37,067 nt of DNA, from assembly GCF_018207095.1 (NCBI RefSeq), contig NZ_QOCZ01000039.1, positions 1 through 37,067 of the forward strand, given 5' to 3'. The position numbers and the translations under genes are program-made. A model generated the notes under the pieces. That model did not search any database. It was not told the DNA's origin and worked only from the letters and a program-made list of their open reading frames with translations. Shown in pieces: positions 32,183 to 37,067 of the stretch; the first letter of the stretch is position 1; every line of letters starts with the position of its first letter. The stretch comes from Nocardiopsis sp. MG754419 (GTDB lineage: Bacteria > Actinomycetota > Actinomycetes > Streptosporangiales > Streptosporangiaceae).

Positions 32183-32194
32183 GGTGAGAGGTTA
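32183..32194 (-). promoter_or_regulatory. Possible leaderless promoter of dop
   Basis: On the minus strand, TAACCT (plus-strand 32189-32194) fits TAnnnT and is followed by six bases and then the ATG. Transcription would begin at the start codon. This would explain the missing ribosome site. Confidence 0.45.
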
Positions 32195-32388
32195 TCCGCA
32201 CAGGCGCCGTCTTGAACGCTTCCGCTCCAATTGTGGTCCGAGGACCGCCGTCCCGGGCGTTTCGAATGGCCGTTCAACAGTGCGTCCTCGCAGTTCAGAG
32301 CAGATTTCGGAGGTGATCGAAAAAGGATGGCCCCGACCCCGACCGCACCATCGTCCAGGGCCGAACCGCGTTCGTTCTCGGTACGGGT

Positions 32389-32422
32389 GAGGCCCGCCGG
32401 GGAACAGCCCCCGACGGGCCTC
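32389..32422 (-). terminator. Hairpin after arc
   Basis: Stem GAGGCCCG at 32389-32396 with CGGGCCTC at 32415-32422, extended by GGGG/CCCC pairing inside the loop. It lies 36 bp downstream of the arc stop on the minus strand, between arc and dop. Confidence 0.65.
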
Positions 32423-32457
32423 GAAGCGGTCGTGACCGCGAGCGAGCGTGGTGTCTC

Positions 32458-34218
32458 CTACAGGTACTGGCCGGTGTTGGCGACCGTGTCGATGGAGCGA
32501 CCCGATTCGGCGCCCTTCTTGCCGGTCACGAGCGTCCTGATGTAGACGATCCTCTCGCCCTTCTTCCCGGAGATGCGCGCCCAGTCGTCCGGGTTGGTGG
32601 TGTTGGGCAGGTCCTCGTTCTCGCTGAACTCGTCGACGCAGGCCTGCAGCAGGTGCGAGACCCGGATGCCCTTGGACGTGTTGTCGATGAAGTCCTTGAT
32701 GGCCATCTTCTTGGCCCGCGAGACGATGTTCTCGATCATCGCGCCGGAGTTGAAGTCCTTGAAGTACAGGACCTCCTTGTCACCGTTGGCGTAGGTGACC
32801 TCCAGGAAGCGGTTCTCCTCACCCTCGGTGTACATCCGCTCCACGACCCGCTGGATCATGGCGTCCACCGTGGCCTTGGCGGACCCGCCGTGCTCGGCCA
32901 TGTCCTCCTCGTGCAGCGGCAGGTCACCGGTGATGTACTTACCGAAGATGTCGCGGGCCGCCTCGGCGTCGGGCCGCTCGATCTTGATCTTGACGTCCAG
33001 TCGCCCGGGCCGCAGGATCGCCGGGTCGATCATGTCCTCCCGGTTGGAGGCGCCGATGACGATCACGTTCTCCAGGCCCTCGACGCCGTCGATCTCGCTG
33101 AGCAGCTGCGGGACGATGGTGTTCTCCACGTCGGAGGACACACCCGAACCGCGTGTGCGGAAGATCGAGTCCATCTCGTCGAAGAACACGATGACCGGGG
33201 TTCCCTCGGAGGCCTTCTCACGAGCCCGTTGGAAGACCAGGCGGATGTGCCGCTCGGTCTCGCCGACGTACTTGTTCAGCAGCTCCGGACCCTTGATGTT
33301 GAGGAAGAAGCTCTTGCCGACGTCCTTGCCGGTGCGCTCGGCGACCTGCTTGGCCAGCGAGTTGGCGACCGCCTTGGCGATGAGCGTCTTACCGCAACCG
33401 GGTGGGCCGTACAGCAGCACACCCTTGGGCGGACGCAGCTGGTGCTCGTAGAAGAGCTCCTTGTAGAGGTAGGGCAGCTCGACCGCGTCGCGGATCATCT
33501 CGATCTGCCCGGAGAGGCCACCGATGTCGGTGTAGGCGATGTCGGGGACCTCTTCGAGGATGAGCTCCTCGACCTCCGACTTGGGGATCCGCTCGTACAC
33601 GTACCCCGACCGGGGTTCGAGCAGCAGCGAGTCACCCGCACGGATCGGCTCCTCACGCAGCGGCTCGGCCAGCCGCACGATCCGTTCCTCGTCGTGGTGC
33701 GAGATCACCAGCGCGCGTTCGCCGTCCTCAAGGATCTCCTTGAGCATGACGACCTCGCCGACGGTCTCGAAGGACTCCACCTCGACGACGTTGAACGCCT
33801 CGTTGAGCATGACCTCCTGCCCCGGACGCAACCCGTCCAGGTCCACGGAGGGACTGACGTTGACCCGCATCTTGCGGCCGTTGGTGAAGATCTCGACGGT
33901 CTCGTCCTCGCGCGACCCAAGGTAGACACCGAAGCCCGACGGCGGCTGCGCGAGCCGGTCGACCTCCTCCTTGAGCGCCACGATCTGCTCGCGCGCCTCC
34001 GTCAGTGTGGAGACGAGCCGTTCGTTCTGCCCGTTGGCGCCGGCGAGGTTGGCCTGGGCCTCCCGCAACCGCTCTTCCAACAGACGCACATGTCGGGGCG
34101 AGTCGGCGAGCTTACGCCGAACCACGCTGAGTTCCTTTTCCATGTAGGAGACCTGGGCCGTGAGTTCAGCGACTTCACGGTCCCGGTCGTCTTGACGCTC
34201 GTCTTCGCGCTCGGCCAC
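32458..34218 (-). CDS. arc: Proteasome-associated ATPase Arc/Mpa
   Basis: A 586-aa ring-forming AAA+ ATPase that binds pupylated proteins, unfolds them and threads them into PrcAB. In order: an N-terminal coiled coil (about 8-90, starting [17 protein letters not shown]), two OB-type domains (about 95-210), and an AAA domain (about 225-490) with Walker A GPPGCGKT at 271-278 and Walker [10 protein letters not shown]. The C-terminus ends GQYL, the motif that docks into the proteasome alpha ring. The GTG at 34218 follows a perfect GGGAGG by 8 bp; longer frames upstream read into the promoter. Also called Mpa in Mycobacterium. Confidence 0.98.
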   Translation of the reverse strand: MAEREDERQDDRDREVAELTAQVSYMEKELSVVRRKLADSPRHVRLLEERLREAQANLAGANGQNERLVSTLTEAREQIVALKEEVDRLAQPPSGFGVYLGSREDETVEIFTNGRKMRVNVSPSVDLDGLRPGQEVMLNEAFNVVEVESFETVGEVVMLKEILEDGERALVISHHDEERIVRLAEPLREEPIRAGDSLLLEPRSGYVYERIPKSEVEELILEEVPDIAYTDIGGLSGQIEMIRDAVELPYLYKELFYEHQLRPPKGVLLYGPPGCGKTLIAKAVANSLAKQVAERTGKDVGKSFFLNIKGPELLNKYVGETERHIRLVFQRAREKASEGTPVIVFFDEMDSIFRTRGSGVSSDVENTIVPQLLSEIDGVEGLENVIVIGASNREDMIDPAILRPGRLDVKIKIERPDAEAARDIFGKYITGDLPLHEEDMAEHGGSAKATVDAMIQRVVERMYTEGEENRFLEVTYANGDKEVLYFKDFNSGAMIENIVSRAKKMAIKDFIDNTSKGIRVSHLLQACVDEFSENEDLPNTTNPDDWARISGKKGERIVYIRTLVTGKKGAESGRSIDTVANTGQYL

Positions 34219-34515
34219 GTCCGCCACCTCCCTTTGAGAAGGACGACTACTCGGGAACCTACCTACCCCTGCCCATTTCCTAACCTCCCAGCTTCGAGGA
34301 GTGTCGTGGGCCTCACTTTCACACCTTGCATCAGGCCAGGTCACGGTGGTAGCAGATCACCCGACGTAATGAGAAAGTAACCTCTGAGGCGTGAACAGGG
34401 CAAGCGCATTCCGAGCGTTTTTCCGACCGCCACCGGCCACCCGGCCCGCTCCGGACACGACGAGGCCCGCCTCGGAGCTGATCCGAGGCGGGCCGTCGAT
34501 GTCGGGTGGGGAGGC
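34219..34515. other. Intergenic region arc-trmI
   Basis: About 300 bp. It contains the arc leader, a relatively AT-rich stretch around 34300-34390 that probably holds the arc promoter, and the trmI terminator at 34464-34494. No gene was seen. Confidence 0.5.
34464..34494 (-). terminator. Terminator after trmI
   Basis: Perfect 13-bp stem: GGCCCGCCTCGGA at 34464-34476 with TCCGAGGCGGGCC at 34482-34494, loop GCTGA, 21 bp downstream of the trmI stop. Confidence 0.85.
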
Positions 34516-35478
34516 CTACTCGGCGGGCCGGTCGGCCGCCGTGCTCGTCGCCGACTCCCCCTCGGCGGTCGGGGTGGAGGTCGGGGTACCCGTGCCCTTG
34601 GCACCGGCCCGCGCCGCCTCGTAGTCCTTGCCGTAGGCGCCCTTGGCCGGGCGACGGCGACGCTCGGGCGCGGCCACGCCGTCGGCCAGACGGCGCGCGA
34701 CCACCAGGAACCCGGTGTGGCCGATCATCCGGTGGTCCGGGCGGACCGCCAACCCCTCCACGTGCCAGGTGCGCAGCATCGTCTCCCACGAACGCGGCTC
34801 GTAGAAGCGAGCGTCCTCGCGCAATTCCTCCACCACGCGGGACAGCTGGGTCGTGGTGGCCACGTAGCAGCACACCAGCCCGCCGGGGATCAACGCCCCC
34901 GCGACCGCGTCCAGGCACTCCCAGGGCGCCAACATGTCCAGGAACACCCGGTCCACATCGGTCTCGTCGAGCTCCTCGACCAGGTCGCCCACCGTGAGGC
35001 GCCACGCCGGGTGCGGACCACCGTAGAAGTTCTCCACGTTCTTGCGGGCGATCTCGGCGAAGTCGGCCCGGCGCTCGTAGGAGTGCACCATGCCCGTCTC
35101 ACCGACCGCGCGCAGCAGCCAGTTGGACATGGCGCCGGAGCCGGCCCCGGCCTCCACCACACGGGCGCCCGGGAAGATGTCGGCCTCCACCAGCACCTGG
35201 GCGGCGTCCTTAGGGTAGACGATGGTCGCCCCGCGTTTCATGGACAACGTGTAGTCGATGAGCAGGGGGCGCAGCGCCACGTAGGCCGTGCCGGTGTTGG
35301 AGGTGACGACACTGCCCTCGGGTTCACCGATGAGCACATCGTGGTCGACCTTCCCCTTGTGCGAGTGGAAGGCGCCACCCTCGCGCAAGGTGATCGTGTG
35401 CATCCGCCCCTTGGGGTCGGTCAACTGCACGGTGTCGCCATCGGTGAAGGGGCCGCGGCGGCCATGGATACCGGTCAA
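34516..35478 (-). CDS. trmI: tRNA (adenine-N1)-methyltransferase TrmI
   Basis: A 320-aa SAM-dependent enzyme that makes 1-methyladenosine at position 58 of tRNA. The N-terminal OB-like part (about 10-70) is followed by the SAM motif [12 protein letters not shown] and the family segments [18 protein letters not shown] and [13 protein letters not shown]. The best start is TTG at 35478: this places [18 protein letters not shown] at the N-terminus, as in Mycobacterium, and no ATG/GTG fits better. A Pro/Thr/Ala-rich tail of about 45 residues follows the fold. The gene lies upstream of arc, the same neighbourhood as Rv2118c/Mpa in Mycobacterium. Confidence 0.93.
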   Translation of the reverse strand: MTGIHGRRGPFTDGDTVQLTDPKGRMHTITLREGGAFHSHKGKVDHDVLIGEPEGSVVTSNTGTAYVALRPLLIDYTLSMKRGATIVYPKDAAQVLVEADIFPGARVVEAGAGSGAMSNWLLRAVGETGMVHSYERRADFAEIARKNVENFYGGPHPAWRLTVGDLVEELDETDVDRVFLDMLAPWECLDAVAGALIPGGLVCCYVATTTQLSRVVEELREDARFYEPRSWETMLRTWHVEGLAVRPDHRMIGHTGFLVVARRLADGVAAPERRRRPAKGAYGKDYEAARAGAKGTGTPTSTPTAEGESATSTAADRPAE

Positions 35479-35677
35479 CGTCGCTCTCGTCTTCCCACGT
35501 CGCGTTCGGGTTGGGCAGTCGTCCAGCGTATCGGTCCCCGGCACCGCGCCGAACCGTCCGACCCGGCGCAACGTTCGGGCCTCGGGGCGTGCGAATCCCC
35601 CCGCCGTTGGGCAGTATCAGGCATGTGGCAGCCCCACAGACCCGATCAGCACACGAGGATCACGGGAGACACGACCC

Positions 35678-36439
35678 ATGTCAGAGCCGACCACGGGCCT
35701 GGGAATCGACATCGGCGGCAGCGGTATCAAAGGCGCCCCCGTCGATCTGGACTCCGGTGAGTTCCTCCGCGACCGCCTCAAGATCCTCACACCCGAGGAG
35801 GCCGGACCGCAGGTGATCGCGGACATCGTCGCGCAGATCGTCGACCACTTCCCCGAGGCCGCGGGCGCCCCCGTCGGCATCACCTTCCCCGGGGTCGTGC
35901 AGGGGGGCACGGTCCACACCGCCGCCAACCTGCACGGCGCCTGGGTGGGCACCGACGCGCGCGCCCTGTTCGGCGAGGCGGTGGGGCGCCCCGTCCGGGT
36001 GCTCAACGACGCCGACGCAGCGGCCCTGGCCGAGACCCGCTACGGCGCCGCGGAGGGCGTGGGCGGAACGGTCCTCCTGACGACCCTGGGCACCGGTATC
36101 GGCACCGCCCTGGTCGTGGACGGTCGACTGGTCCCCAACACCGAGTTCGGGCATCTGGAGATCGACGGACACGACGCCGAGACGCGCGCCTCCTCCGGGG
36201 CCAAGGAGCGCGACGGCCTGTCCTACCACGAGTGGGCCAAGAAACGGCTGACGCGTTACTACCGGACCATCGAGGACCTCGTGTGGCCGGACCTGATCGT
36301 GGTGGGCGGCGGTGTGAGCCGCAAGTCCGACAAGTTCCTGCCGTTGCTGGAGATCCGCACCCCCATCGTCCCGGCGCGGCTGCGCAACACGGCGGGCATC
36401 GTGGGCGCCGCGCTGGCCGCGACCCAGGACCTCGCCTAG
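35678..36439 (+). CDS. ppgK: Polyphosphate glucokinase, ROK family
   Basis: A 253-aa kinase that phosphorylates glucose with polyphosphate or ATP. The N-terminal phosphate-binding motif [15 protein letters not shown] is of the PpgK type. The sugar-binding part [11 protein letters not shown] and the [26 protein letters not shown] stretch are typical of this actinobacterial enzyme rather than of ATP-only ROK kinases. Length is normal. GGGAG at 35664-35668 sets the ATG. It is divergent from trmI with 199 bp between starts. Confidence 0.93.
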   Translation: MSEPTTGLGIDIGGSGIKGAPVDLDSGEFLRDRLKILTPEEAGPQVIADIVAQIVDHFPEAAGAPVGITFPGVVQGGTVHTAANLHGAWVGTDARALFGEAVGRPVRVLNDADAAALAETRYGAAEGVGGTVLLTTLGTGIGTALVVDGRLVPNTEFGHLEIDGHDAETRASSGAKERDGLSYHEWAKKRLTRYYRTIEDLVWPDLIVVGGGVSRKSDKFLPLLEIRTPIVPARLRNTAGIVGAALAATQDLA

Positions 36440-36646
36440 ATCGTGTCGCCTCGGGCCTCCGCCGCGCCTCGGCGCGTGTCCGCGGGCCCGGCGGCAGGAC
36501 GGGGACCCTCGACGCCTCCAGTGTGACGGCCTTTGCCTCGCCGTCCCACCTCCGGCACCGCGCGGGGTCGCGGACCGCACCGCGCGCCGGCCTCCGGGCC
36601 GAAGACCGACACCGACGGTCCGTCGAACAGAGCCGAGGAGCTCCAC

Positions 36647-37009
36647 GTGTGCCTTCCCCCGTCGCCCGCCCCGCTCCCGCTGCCCACCGCGCTCGTCGCC
36701 CGTCACCGGGCGGTCGATCGCGAGATCGTCGGCTCCGCGCTCGTGGACACACCGCGGCACCTGGACCGGCTCACGTCCGACATCGCCGAACGCGGCATCC
36801 TCACGCCACTGCGTCTGGGGTTCAACGCGCGGTTCGCCACGCTGGACGGCAACCACAGGATCGCCGTCGCCCTGCGGCTCGGCCTGGCCTCGGTCCCCGT
36901 CACCCTGCACCCGGTGCCACTGGTCCCGCGCCCGGACCACGCACGCACCGTGAGCGCACGGGACCTGACCGCGCTCCGACGGGCTCGTCACCACGCGGGA
37001 GGCACCTGA
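36647..37009 (+). CDS. Stand-alone ParB/sulfiredoxin-fold protein
   Basis: A 120-aa protein with a ParB N-terminal (sulfiredoxin-like) fold. The family pattern is visible as HLDRLTSDIAERGILTPLRL followed by LDGNHRIAVALRLGLASVPV, where the DGNHR box would bind a nucleotide. It has no helix-turn-helix or dimer domain, so it is not a partition protein. The GTG at 36647 follows GAGGAG by six bases. Single-domain members occur as small CTPase or nuclease-like proteins and in phage-related contexts, so no firm function is given. Confidence 0.7.
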   Translation: MCLPPSPAPLPLPTALVARHRAVDREIVGSALVDTPRHLDRLTSDIAERGILTPLRLGFNARFATLDGNHRIAVALRLGLASVPVTLHPVPLVPRPDHARTVSARDLTALRRARHHAGGT

Positions 37010-37032
37010 CCCACCCGGGGAAGGGGGTGGGG

Positions 37033-37067
37033 CGCCTGGCGTACAGCGGGGGTCGTACCGCCAGGCG
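37033..37067 (+). terminator. Hairpin at the window end
   Basis: CGCCTGGCG at 37033-37041 pairs with CGCCAGGCG at 37059-37067, with TAC/GTA pairing inside after one bulged base. It lies 23 bp after the ParB-like stop codon and ends exactly at the window edge. Confidence 0.6.

Overview
The window looks like a chromosomal segment of a high-GC actinomycete, most probably Nocardiopsis or a close relative (Nocardiopsaceae). Three things point there: GC-rich third codon positions throughout; a complete Pup-proteasome locus in actinobacterial order; and two secreted S1E (alpha-lytic type) serine proteases whose mature sequences resemble the known Nocardiopsis alkaline/acid-stable proteases. The genus is inferred from remembered family sequences, not from a search.

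Left part (1-10 kb): a JmjC/cupin oxygenase; a TetR regulator divergent from a DrrA/DrrB-like drug-efflux ABC transporter, with a clear double operator between them; an fhuF-like siderophore-iron reductase behind an iron box; a proline-rich one-pass membrane protein; an MFS exporter with a small Trp-rich hypothetical protein; panD; and a flavin amine oxidase.

Middle part (10-25.5 kb), nearly all on the minus strand: pup, prcB, prcA, pafA, an FKBP lipoprotein, an Fmt-like formyltransferase, a naturally fused pafBC regulator, a small membrane protein, tatA, tatC, a DUF397 protein, a lipid kinase and an SKI2/Mtr4-like helicase (HelY type). A DUF3866 gene runs divergently from pafBC. This matches the order known from Mycobacterium (Mpa, Dop, Pup, PrcB, PrcA, PafA, PafB, PafC, TatA, TatC, HelY). 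Pup is activated by Dop, ligated to substrates by PafA, and recognised by the Arc/Mpa ring, which feeds the PrcAB 20S core. PafBC controls the DNA-damage response.

Right part (25.5-37 kb): between pup and dop lies a plus-strand block of about 4.2 kb holding two tandem paralogous secreted proteases and a TMEM175/DUF1211-like membrane protein. Then come dop, arc and trmI (minus strand), a divergent polyphosphate glucokinase and a stand-alone ParB/sulfiredoxin-fold protein.

The most interesting signal is this protease block. The paralogs have opposite mature charge (about -17 versus +3, counting Asp, Glu, Arg and Lys). Their promoter regions, about 250 bp long, have diverged except for short islands kept at the same spacing: a distal element, a -10-like core, a small inverted repeat in the leader, and the RBS with the first 18 codons. 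This suggests duplicated exoprotease genes under a shared regulatory programme, placed inside the intracellular proteasome locus.
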